Source: Pseudomonadota bacterium (GTDB lineage: Bacteria; Pseudomonadota; Gammaproteobacteria; Acidiferrobacterales; Acidiferrobacteraceae). From it: DNA of 64,000 nt. The notes under the pieces were generated by a model. It was not told where the DNA came from, searched no databases, and saw only the letters and a list, made by a program, of their open reading frames with translations. Positions 42,954 to 51,128 of the stretch are shown piece after piece. Every line of letters starts with the position of its first letter. Position 1 is the first letter of the stretch. A program made the position numbers and the translations under genes. The stretch is from assembly GCA_021794275.1 (NCBI GenBank), contig JAJYRD010000073.1:1-64000 (forward strand), written 5' to 3'.

Positions 42954-43736
42954 TCAAAGCCCCTTCATGGTCCCAAGGATCGCGCCGATCTGCGCGGCGG
43001 AGAACCCCCCCGAGCGCGCAAGCCCTACGCTCAAGCTCATCTGGTTCATGACATTGTTGGCGCTCGACAAGACCTGTGCGGTTTGCGCCAAACCTTGCGC
43101 GCCCAAGGTCTGCTGGATGATCCCCTGCCCCGGCACGTTCACTGCCACGATCACGGAATCACCATTGAACACCACCTGGCCTTGCGCATCGGCGTTGGCC
43201 ACGGCGAGATTCGCCGGCCCCCCGCCCGGACTGCCCGCGTCGAACCCAGATCCAGCCGCCCCCACACTGATCACGGCCGTGTTCTTTATGACGTTGTCAT
43301 TGCCTGTGGTCTGTATGCCCTGACCGATACCGGAGACGCCGGCGACCGGATCCCCTTTGATGGCCCCCGTGCCTTGTAAGGCCGGACTGCCCGTTCCCGC
43401 GGCCTTGGTCGAAAAACTGTGCAGGGTAAGGTGTGGTCGCCCGCCGCCATCGATGCCTAAGCCAAGCGTCGTGCCCACGGCAAGGCTCGACCCGTTCGCC
43501 TGCGTCCAGCGACTCACCATCTGGAGGCCAAAATAGACCACGCCCCCCGACGCCACGTAGCGACCGCGCAACGCGGAAAGCGCGTGGGCCGAAAGCGGTA
43601 TCCGATCCGTGATGAGGCCTAGATCGGGGGCAAAGAGCGTGGCCGCCTGGACTGAGACTGCCATGGCGCAAAAGGCGCCCCCTATTACCATCCGGACTAC
43701 AGCCCGTAGACTCCACTCGCTCTTCCTCTTGTCCAT
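42954..43736 (-). CDS. FapE-like protein of the functional amyloid cluster
   Basis: Signal peptide; LSALRGRYVASGGVVYFGLQMVSRWTQANG..., then Gly/Asn/Ala-rich IGQGIQTTGNDNVIKNTAVI; adjacent to the C39 protease and repeat protein genes. Confidence 0.6.
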   Translation of the reverse strand: MDKRKSEWSLRAVVRMVIGGAFCAMAVSVQAATLFAPDLGLITDRIPLSAHALSALRGRYVASGGVVYFGLQMVSRWTQANGSSLAVGTTLGLGIDGGGRPHLTLHSFSTKAAGTGSPALQGTGAIKGDPVAGVSGIGQGIQTTGNDNVIKNTAVISVGAAGSGFDAGSPGGGPANLAVANADAQGQVVFNGDSVIVAVNVPGQGIIQQTLGAQGLAQTAQVLSSANNVMNQMSLSVGLARSGGFSAAQIGAILGTMKGL

Positions 43737-43770
43737 ACCGCTCCTTCGCATCTGATCAGGAAGTCCTTCA

Positions 43771-44457
43771 TCAAAAATCGGTGGCGGGGATGAAACCAAA
43801 GTCCCGCAGATTTCGCGCCTCGTTCCTTTCCATAGCCGCCATCAGACCATGCACTCGTACCGCCTTCATGCCCTGACGCAGAGGTGTGGCCTTGTCGTAG
43901 TGAGGACCCATGACGATAAAAACGACATCGTCCCAATCCTTCACGAAGCGGGCGACCGGAAGGCTGCGGTCGCCCAACGCGGGATCGGCTAGATAGGCCC
44001 GGCCCCGCACCACCCCCCGCAACACCACGAAATGCTCGTAACCCTCGATATTGAGCAACACCACCACCGGCACCCGAAGCTTTGTCAGCAAAACCGGCGG
44101 CACCTTGTAGCCGGCGCCATGCAGTCCAAGCTGGGAGAGGTAGCGAGCCATATCCAGCATCGAAAATCCCTTCTGCTGTACCACCTGGCGGTTGCTTACC
44201 TTAAGCATCCCGACGATCACCTGGTCCTCCGACAGATGCCGGCCATAGGCAAAATCGACGAGGGTGGCAAGCGCCGCGGCCCCGCAGCTATAGTCGGTGT
44301 GCTGGCGTACCACCGCCCGGAACTTCCGGGCCTGCATGCTGGCAACGTGCGTAATGAGCGGCACGCCCCCGAATCCGTTGACGACGATCGTGCCCGCCTG
44401 CGCCAGAGCCGGCATCATGGCAAGCCCCATGATCCACAGTCGAAGACGATACGGCAT
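43771..44457 (-). CDS. C39-family papain-like peptidase (FapD-like)
   Basis: VRQHTDYSCGAAALATLVDFAYGRHLSEDQVI...LLNIEGYEHFVVLRGVVRGRAYLADPALG: catalytic Cys, His and Asp pattern; signal peptide. Confidence 0.85.
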   Translation of the reverse strand: MPYRLRLWIMGLAMMPALAQAGTIVVNGFGGVPLITHVASMQARKFRAVVRQHTDYSCGAAALATLVDFAYGRHLSEDQVIVGMLKVSNRQVVQQKGFSMLDMARYLSQLGLHGAGYKVPPVLLTKLRVPVVVLLNIEGYEHFVVLRGVVRGRAYLADPALGDRSLPVARFVKDWDDVVFIVMGPHYDKATPLRQGMKAVRVHGLMAAMERNEARNLRDFGFIPATDF

Positions 44458-44473
44458 CTTTTTTCCCTTCTTT

Positions 44474-44504
44474 AAAAAAGGGGCGGGGGTTCACACCCCC
44501 GCCC
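44474..44504 (-). terminator. Intrinsic-terminator-like hairpin between the fapC-like and fapD-like genes
   Basis: Minus strand GGGCGGGGGT-GTGA-ACCCCCGCCC followed by CTTTTTT; perfect 10-bp stem, about 12 nt after the fapC-like stop. Confidence 0.8.
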
Positions 44505-44516
44505 ACAGTGCGAGCC

Positions 44517-46691
44517 TTAGTCCGCGTCCGCTATGCTCAAGGTGTTGCGCTGCATGTTGACCGCGCCCGCCGAAACGTTCAGGCCGATATCGCCCGACGC
44601 GTCTTGGAGGACGTGGTTTGATACGGTCGCGCTGTTGGTGACCGGCGTATATGGCAGGAAGCTCGCCGGCTTGTCCGCGACGATGGCGCCTATAGACACC
44701 TGCGACACCTGGGTCAACGCGGTCGCGTTGCTGCCGCCGCGATCGAACGCGTAGGCCAGGTCGTTGCTCTGCATGTTCTGCACACCCGCAGAGACGTTGG
44801 CGCCGATGTTGCCCGTCGCGTGGCGCAGGACGTTATTGGCGACGCTCGCACCGTTATGGGCGCCGGTCTCGGTCGCGAAGGAGTAGGGCCCGGAGGTCTG
44901 GGCGCCCACGATCGAGGCCGTGGCCGGCCCACCGAGCACCACGCCCCAACCGAGCGCCATGGCGGTGTTATTGGCCTGGGTATTCTGCACGCCCGAAGCC
45001 ACGTTCACGCCGATGCTGCCAGAGGCGTTCTCCAGGACACGGTTCGAGAGCGAGGCAGTCATGGCGCCCAAGGTGTTGCGGGTGGTCGACGGCGCGTACC
45101 AGTAGTAACTGATCGCCTGGTTGCTCGCCTGGTTGTCGGCGATGGCGGCCGTGGTGGCGGTGCTGCTGCCAGCAGCACCCGCGGCATCCGAGATGGCGAG
45201 ATTGTTGCCCTGCTCGTTCCACTGGCCCGCGGCGAGATTCGCCCCCACGTTGCCCGTCGCGTTCTGAAGGACACGATCGTTCAGGTAGGCGTTGTCGGCG
45301 GCATAGAGGCTGACCGACTTGCGAGCGCTGTTACTAAACATGCTCTCGGTACCCTGGTCGTTGTCGATTGCCGAACTCGCGCTCGCGCCAGCCTCGTTGT
45401 AGGCCAGGCCCATATTGTTGGCCTGCATGTTGTCGGCGCCGGAGGCAAGGTTCGCATTCACGTCGCCGCGCGCGTTTTGGAGAACGCGGTTGGTCATGAA
45501 GGCGTCATCGTCGCCGAAGTAGCTGTACGAACCGCCGAGCGGGCCAGCGTTCTGACCGTTCGCGACGCTGGAAGTGGCTGCGCCGCCCGTCGCCGTCACC
45601 TGATCCATGGCGATCGACGCATTGTTGGCCTGCATGTTCTGCGTGCCGGCCGCAGCGTTCACGCCGATATGGCCCGAGGCATTCTGCAGTACGACATTTG
45701 AGAGCGAGGCGTCGTTGTCGGACCCGATGTTCTCGCTGCCGGCGGCGGCGGGGCCATTTTGGCTGTTAGACGTGCTGGCGCTGGCCGATCCTGCGGCACT
45801 CGTGACGCCGGTGGTCGCAAGCGAGAGGCTGTTGGCCTGCATGTTCTGCTGACCGGCAGCCAGGTTCGCGCCTATGTTGCCGGTGGCGTTCTGCAAGACG
45901 TGATTGGCAAGGGTCGCGTCGTTGTCAGCACCCGATGTCATGGCGCCTATGAGACCCGCGGCTTGGAAGCTCGCGGCGGCCGCGTTGGCATCGACGCCGC
46001 TACGGTTGTAGGAAACCGCCAGGTTATTGCCCTGCAGGTTCTCGTCGCCCGCGGCGGCATTTACGCCGATGTCGCCCGAAGCGTTCTGCAGTACGCGGTT
46101 CGAGAGGGTCGCGGTGTCGTTGTTGTCGGAGGCGCCGGCCAACGCGAAAGGTCCCGAGAACTGTGCACTGTTGATGGCCGCCGACGCCTGTCCGCTCGGG
46201 CTCACACCTAGGCCTGAGCTCACCGCAGCACTGTTGCCCTGCATATTGGCACCGCCTGCGGCAAGGTTCAGGCCGATCTTGCCCGAAGCGTTCTGCAGGA
46301 CATGGTTGGAGGCCGCCGCGGTATTGACGACGCTTTTCGAGCCGCTCGCGGAGAAGATGTTGCTCCACTGCAGATTATTCACGACTGAGGAGGCGGTCGT
46401 ATTCGTGAGCAACGAGCCGTTCGCAAGCGCGATGTCGGTGTTGTTGACCTGCATGTTGCCGTTACCGGCGGCGGCGTTCAGGCCGACATTGCCGGAGGCG
46501 TTCTGTAGGACGTGATTGGAGGCCGTGGCGCCATTGGTCGAGCCAGCAGCGAAATTGAAAGACGCTCCCGCTATCTGGGAATTGGTCGCGGTCGCATGGG
46601 CCACACCGGTTGGGTTGGCCATGACCACGGGGGCCGCCAACGCCATGCCGACGGCCGCCGCTATGGTACGAAATTTCCACTGTGTTGCCAT
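44517..46691 (-). CDS. FapC-like repeat protein, candidate major functional amyloid subunit
   Basis: 724 aa, signal peptide, no Cys, few charged residues; ten imperfect ~31-aa repeats of the form (S/A)N.VLQNA.G.IG.N.AAG..NMQ.NN..IA. Confidence 0.75.
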   Translation of the reverse strand: MATQWKFRTIAAAVGMALAAPVVMANPTGVAHATATNSQIAGASFNFAAGSTNGATASNHVLQNASGNVGLNAAAGNGNMQVNNTDIALANGSLLTNTTASSVVNNLQWSNIFSASGSKSVVNTAAASNHVLQNASGKIGLNLAAGGANMQGNSAAVSSGLGVSPSGQASAAINSAQFSGPFALAGASDNNDTATLSNRVLQNASGDIGVNAAAGDENLQGNNLAVSYNRSGVDANAAAASFQAAGLIGAMTSGADNDATLANHVLQNATGNIGANLAAGQQNMQANSLSLATTGVTSAAGSASASTSNSQNGPAAAGSENIGSDNDASLSNVVLQNASGHIGVNAAAGTQNMQANNASIAMDQVTATGGAATSSVANGQNAGPLGGSYSYFGDDDAFMTNRVLQNARGDVNANLASGADNMQANNMGLAYNEAGASASSAIDNDQGTESMFSNSARKSVSLYAADNAYLNDRVLQNATGNVGANLAAGQWNEQGNNLAISDAAGAAGSSTATTAAIADNQASNQAISYYWYAPSTTRNTLGAMTASLSNRVLENASGSIGVNVASGVQNTQANNTAMALGWGVVLGGPATASIVGAQTSGPYSFATETGAHNGASVANNVLRHATGNIGANVSAGVQNMQSNDLAYAFDRGGSNATALTQVSQVSIGAIVADKPASFLPYTPVTNSATVSNHVLQDASGDIGLNVSAGAVNMQRNTLSIADAD
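44520..46520 (-). repeat. Ten in-frame coding repeats (~31 aa) separated by ~35-50 aa variable linkers
   Basis: Repeats start SNHVLQNASGNVGLN, SNHVLQNASGKIGLN, SNRVLQNASGDIGVN, ANHVLQNATGNIGAN, SNVVLQNASGHIGVN, TNRVLQNARGDVNAN, NDRVLQNATGNVGAN, SNRVLENASGSIGVN, ANNVLRHATGNIGAN, SNHVLQDASGDIGLN. Confidence 0.93.
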
Positions 46692-46749
46692 ATACCTCTC
46701 CTTTTCGTGTTAATAGAAAACGGCCTTCTGTCGAGCCGGCCCTGCACCC

Positions 46750-47364
46750 CTACGGGCGTATGCCCGCAGATATGTTCAATGTGACACTGTTGCTCAAGCT
46801 GTTGCCGGACCCCGCGGTCTGGCTCACCTGAGCGATCCCGGTAACCCCCGTCAAAGCGTTGTCAGCGACCGTGACGTGGCGCGCACCCTTCGGCGATGTG
46901 GTCACGTGGGCCCCATTGACCTGATCGATGGGTGATGCGATGCGCATCAGCTGGTCGAGGCTTAGGCGATGGACCGAGCGCGTGATCGTGACGCTATTGG
47001 CCTCGAGGTTGTCGCTGCCAGCCGCCTGATTCACATTCAAGATGCCCGAGAAACGCGCAAAGGCGTCGCCCGCTATGCGCGCCGAACTGGTCGCGCCGCC
47101 ACCAACCCTTCCCGATAGTCGCTGACTGATCCCGATCTCGGCGTGGGACCCATTAGTAACCGCATCGCTATTGGCCTGAACGTTGCCGTCGCCTGCCGCC
47201 TCATTGATCGTGGCGACGCCCTTGCCGTCGGCGAGCGCCGACCCGGCGAGCACTGCCGCATTGGATATGGCAAGCGGGTCGGCGCCGCAAATCCTGGTCA
47301 CCGCGAGGAGCGGGACCGAAAGCCCGACGACAATGAGTACAGTCCGATTCATCATCCCACCCAT
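46750..47364 (-). CDS. FapB-like minor amyloid subunit/nucleator candidate
   Basis: Signal peptide; three related motifs: GKGVATINEAAGDGNVQANSDAVT, FSGILNVNQAAGSDNLEANSVTIT, VTGIAQVSQTAGSGNSLSNSVTLN. Start may be at 47352/47355. Confidence 0.65.
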   Translation of the reverse strand: MGGMMNRTVLIVVGLSVPLLAVTRICGADPLAISNAAVLAGSALADGKGVATINEAAGDGNVQANSDAVTNGSHAEIGISQRLSGRVGGGATSSARIAGDAFARFSGILNVNQAAGSDNLEANSVTITRSVHRLSLDQLMRIASPIDQVNGAHVTTSPKGARHVTVADNALTGVTGIAQVSQTAGSGNSLSNSVTLNISAGIRP

Positions 47365-47423
47365 TCGTGAAACTGATGGCGAAGGTTCGAAGAGGAACCC
47401 GCGCCAAAGATGGGAGCGCCATT

Positions 47424-47439
47424 AACAAGAACCGTGCCA
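47424..47439 (-). promoter_or_regulatory. Putative sigma54 (-24/-12) promoter of the amyloid/EPS cluster
   Basis: TGGCACGGTTCTTGTT on the minus strand versus consensus TGGCACG-N4-TTGC(A/T); one mismatch (C to T in the -12 element). About 60 nt upstream of the fapB-like start. Confidence 0.65.
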
Positions 47440-47667
47440 GCAGCCTGGGCCGCCCTTTAACAGGCTGATGCGTAAGGAGTTATCGTATAGGTGCGCCAAC
47501 CCCCCAGCAGTGCGGGCGGGCGCGACTGTAAGGCGCGGGGCGGGAATATGCGGGGTCGGCGGGGTATCAGGGTCCGAGCGTACCAATAAGGATACATAGG
47601 GCCTGGTGGCCCCCGATGTAGTCCCTCGGAATACTCCCAATTTCATGCTGTTTAAAGTAAGGATGAA

Positions 47668-47687
47668 CTGTATCTAACACGATACAG
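47668..47687. promoter_or_regulatory. Dyad CTGTATC-TAACAC-GATACAG, candidate activator binding site
   Basis: Perfect 7+7 inverted repeat ~230 bp upstream of the putative sigma54 promoter. It lies just after the xthA stop, but a T-tract typical of a terminator is absent. Confidence 0.4.
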
Positions 47688-47705
47688 CGGGGCATTGCGG
47701 GCCCC

Positions 47706-48482
47706 TTAAGCAGGAGGCCAGTTAATCTCGATGATGACGGGGGCGTGATCGGAGGGACGCGCATGGGCCCGCGCCTCGCGGTCCACGAAGCCTTGCACGA
47801 AGCGCGCGGCGAGCGGCGCGCTAAGGAGTATGTGGTCGATGCGCAGCCCCAGATCACGGCGGAAGGCTGCGGCCCGATAATCCCACCAGCTATAGCCGCG
47901 GCCCTCGCCCGCGAGCACGCCAAGCCCGTCCGTAAATCCGGCGGCTATCAGCGCCTGGAAAGCCGCCCGCTCGGCCGCGCTCACGAGTACAGAGCCCTCC
48001 CAGGCCACCGGATCGTAGACGTCACGGTCCTCGGGCGCAATATTGAAGTCACCGGCCAAAACCAGCGCCGGGTTGTCGGCGAGCCAGCGGCGACTCTGCT
48101 CCGTCAGGGCCTCTAGCCAGGCGAGTTTATAGGGATAGCGGGGGGAGTCGAGGGCGGTCCCATTGGGAACATAGAGGCTCGCGACGCGAAGACCCCGGAA
48201 GGTCGCGGCAAGCGCCCGGCACTGCTCGTCCGGAAAACCACCGAGCCCCTGGGTGACGTCGGTGAGTGGTCCACGTGCCGCGATCGCGACGCCGTTGTAG
48301 CTAGGCTGACCGTGGAAAACCACCTCGTAACCACGATCGGCAAAGGCCTGCACCGGAAAATCCGCATCCCGCACCTTGGTCTCCTGTAGGCACAAGACGT
48401 CGGGCTCGAGGCGGCCGAGCCACTCCTCGAGTTGCGCAAGGCGCACTCGTAGGGAATTTACGTTCCAGGTTGCGACCTTCAT
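47706..48482 (-). CDS. xthA: Exodeoxyribonuclease III
   Basis: MKVATWNVNSLRVRLAQLEEWL...PDVLCLQETKV...GDFNIAPEDRDVYDP...RIDHILLS...SDHAPV. Confidence 0.96.
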   Translation of the reverse strand: MKVATWNVNSLRVRLAQLEEWLGRLEPDVLCLQETKVRDADFPVQAFADRGYEVVFHGQPSYNGVAIAARGPLTDVTQGLGGFPDEQCRALAATFRGLRVASLYVPNGTALDSPRYPYKLAWLEALTEQSRRWLADNPALVLAGDFNIAPEDRDVYDPVAWEGSVLVSAAERAAFQALIAAGFTDGLGVLAGEGRGYSWWDYRAAAFRRDLGLRIDHILLSAPLAARFVQGFVDREARAHARPSDHAPVIIEINWPPA

Positions 48483-48538
48483 GTATGCACGGCGGCGCCG
48501 CGGCGCGCAGGCCTTGCCGGACGAATCACGGGGCGCCG

Positions 48539-48997
48539 CTAACTCTTGGGGGCCTTGAGGTAGCCGGCGGCCGCCAGCTCGTTTTTCAAGGCTGAGTGGA
48601 TATAGCCCACGAGGACGTCACGCCCCACGGTCACGGTCGGCACGGTCGTCGCTCCAGTCTTCTGCTTCATGCCCTGCAGTACCGACCGCCCGCGCGAGAC
48701 GTCGATGCTGCGAAACGGGACTCCGCGGCGGTGCAGATAGGCGCTCACCTCCCGGCAGGGCGCGCAATGCGGAGCCCGGTACAAAACCACGGGGTGCAGG
48801 GCGCTCAGGGCCTTACGTACCGCGGAAGGCGAGGTACGGCCATGCACATGCATGACGTGCACATGGTGGGCCGACGAGGGGGGCGGGGTATTCTGGTAGG
48901 TGACAACCCCGTTGGGGCCGACCCAGCGATACAAGGTCGCGGCATGCGCCGCCCCCACGCAGATCAGGACACCGGCCCAAGCCATTCGGCGCGTCAT
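48539..48997 (-). CDS. DUF4124 domain plus glutaredoxin-like domain protein
   Basis: ATLYRWVGPNGVVTYQNTPPP (DUF4124-like) fused to VVLYRAPHCAPCREVSAYLHRRGVPFRSIDV. Confidence 0.8.
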   Translation of the reverse strand: MTRRMAWAGVLICVGAAHAATLYRWVGPNGVVTYQNTPPPSSAHHVHVMHVHGRTSPSAVRKALSALHPVVLYRAPHCAPCREVSAYLHRRGVPFRSIDVSRGRSVLQGMKQKTGATTVPTVTVGRDVLVGYIHSALKNELAAAGYLKAPKS

Positions 48998-51036
48998 CAG
49001 TTCCCCTCCGTTTCATAAAGCCCGCTCTGCTTCAACAACGCATCAATACGCGGCGCGCGGCCGCGGAACCGTGCAAACAGTTCGCGCGGATCAGCCTCCC
49101 CTCCCCGCTCCAGGATGTTGTGGAGAAAGGATAAACCGGTGGCCCGGTCGAAGACACCGCGCTCCTCGAAAGGACCGAAGGCGTCGGCCGACAAGACCTC
49201 GGCCCACTTATAACTATAGTAGCCCGCCGCGTAACCGCCAGCAAAGATATGGGTGAAGCTGTTCTCGAAACGGTTGAAGGCCGGAGGCTTCATGACCGCC
49301 ACCTCGTCGCGCACGGCGTCGAGCAGCGCATGCACCGGCCCCGCGGCTGGATCGAAGCCCGCATGCAGGCGGATGTCGAAGAGCGCGAACTCCACTTGAC
49401 GCAGCATCTGCAGAGCGGCTTGGAAGGTCCGGGCGGATCGCAGCCGGGCAAAAAGGTCGGCCGGCACAGGCTCCCCGCTGCGATAGTGTGCGCCTATGAG
49501 GTCGACGACCTCCCGCTCCCAACAAAAATTCTCCATGAATTGGCTCGGGAGTTCCACGGCGTCCCAGGGCACGCCGTTGATGCCCGAGACAGCCGGTTCA
49601 TCGACCTGGGTGAGCATATGATGGAGGCCATGACCAAACTCATGGAAAAGGGTCTCCACCTCATCGTGGCGCAGGAGCGAAGGGTGATCGGCGGCCGGCG
49701 CCGAAAAGTTGCACGTGAGATAGGCGACCGGCAGGCTTGGAGGGGGCCCCGCCTGCCGCACACAACATTCATCCATCCACGCGCCCCCGCGCTTGCGTTC
49801 GCGGGCATACAGGTCCAGATAAAACTGCGCGCGCGCCTGTCCGTCTGGGTCCGTGATCTCGTAGAAAAGCACATCGGGGTGCCAGACCTCAATGCCGTGC
49901 CGCTGCCGGATACGCACACCGTAGAGGCGCTCGGTGAGCGTGAAAAGCCCTTCGAGAACCCGCGGTAGCGGGAAATAGGGTCGCAGGTCCTCCTCCGAGA
50001 ACTGATAGCGCTGCTCCTTCAGGCGTTCACTGTAATAAGCCGTATCCCAGGCCTCGAGGAATACCCCGTCGGCCCCCGCCAAGGCCTTGAGATCAGCGAG
50101 TTCCCGTAACGCCGCGGGGCGCGCGCGTCGGGCGAGGTCGGTGAGGAAGGCCTCCACCTCGACCGCATCGCGCGCCATCTTGGTCGCGAGCGAGTAGTCG
50201 GCGTAATGGGGAAAGCCGAGGAGCGAGGCCGTCTCGCGGCGCAGCGCCAATATCTCGTGGGCCAGGGCGGTGTTGTCGTAACGCCCGTCACCCGCCTCCG
50301 AGGCGCGCGTCACATAGGCCTCATAGAGCTGCCGGCGCAAGGCCCGATCCCGGGCATAGGTCATGATCGGCACATAGCAGGGGGCCTGCAGGGTCAGGAG
50401 AAAACCCTTGCACCCTCGTTTCTGGGCCTCGGAACGCGCCTGCGCGAGCACCGAGGCTGGTATGCCCTGAAGCCGCGCCTCGTCTTCCACGGTGAGACTG
50501 AAGGCATCAGTCGCATCCAGGACGTTTTGCTCGAAGCGGCTCGTAAGCTCGGAGAGCTTCTCCTGAACGGCCTTGAAGCGGGCCTTGGGGCCGGCCTCCA
50601 GGGCCACCCCCGACAAACGCATGTCACGGAGGGCATTCATGATGACCTTTTTACGGGCCTCGCTTAAAGAAGCGAAGGCGGGGCCCTCGGCAACCGCCCG
50701 ATAGGCGCGATAGACGCGCTCGTCCTGGGCGTAGCTTGTCTGGTAGCTCGTGAGGCGGCCTAGCCCGGCGTTGTAGGCCTCGCGCAACGGCGCGCTGTCG
50801 GCCACGGCGTTCAAGTGCGCAACCGGGGACCAGAAGCGCTTGAGGCGCGTCTCCGTAGTCTCAAGTGGCCCTACCGCATCGTCCCACCCGGGCCCTGGGT
50901 CGCCTGCCAGACGCGCCTCGACCGTCGCGTGCGTCTCGTCGAGCATGGCGTCAAGAGCTGGCGTCACCTGACGTGGGTCTATGTGGGCGAACCTCGGAAG
51001 GCCGTCGAGGTCCAGCAGGGGATTGTCGGTCGCCAT
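48997..51036 (-). CDS. prlC: Oligopeptidase A (M3 family)
   Basis: 679 aa; zinc motif ETLFHEFGHGLHHML. Confidence 0.95.
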   Translation of the reverse strand: MATDNPLLDLDGLPRFAHIDPRQVTPALDAMLDETHATVEARLAGDPGPGWDDAVGPLETTETRLKRFWSPVAHLNAVADSAPLREAYNAGLGRLTSYQTSYAQDERVYRAYRAVAEGPAFASLSEARKKVIMNALRDMRLSGVALEAGPKARFKAVQEKLSELTSRFEQNVLDATDAFSLTVEDEARLQGIPASVLAQARSEAQKRGCKGFLLTLQAPCYVPIMTYARDRALRRQLYEAYVTRASEAGDGRYDNTALAHEILALRRETASLLGFPHYADYSLATKMARDAVEVEAFLTDLARRARPAALRELADLKALAGADGVFLEAWDTAYYSERLKEQRYQFSEEDLRPYFPLPRVLEGLFTLTERLYGVRIRQRHGIEVWHPDVLFYEITDPDGQARAQFYLDLYARERKRGGAWMDECCVRQAGPPPSLPVAYLTCNFSAPAADHPSLLRHDEVETLFHEFGHGLHHMLTQVDEPAVSGINGVPWDAVELPSQFMENFCWEREVVDLIGAHYRSGEPVPADLFARLRSARTFQAALQMLRQVEFALFDIRLHAGFDPAAGPVHALLDAVRDEVAVMKPPAFNRFENSFTHIFAGGYAAGYYSYKWAEVLSADAFGPFEERGVFDRATGLSFLHNILERGGEADPRELFARFRGRAPRIDALLKQSGLYETEGN

Positions 51037-51128
51037 CGGTGTTCCCTGAATGATATCGGGCCTACTTTATCATGGGCCGCGACACCCCCGAATCCTTCCG
51101 TCTCGCGCCGCAACCAAATGGGTCCTGC

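Noticed and set aside
44820-45701. 293-aa plus-strand ORF over the repeat protein
   Set aside because: Repeat-derived antisense of the FapC-like gene; Val/Arg-rich shadow translation.
44520-46520. CRISPR-like regular repeats
   Set aside because: Periodicity is in-frame protein repeats with diverged DNA and long unequal linkers; no 25-40 nt exact direct repeats and no cas genes.
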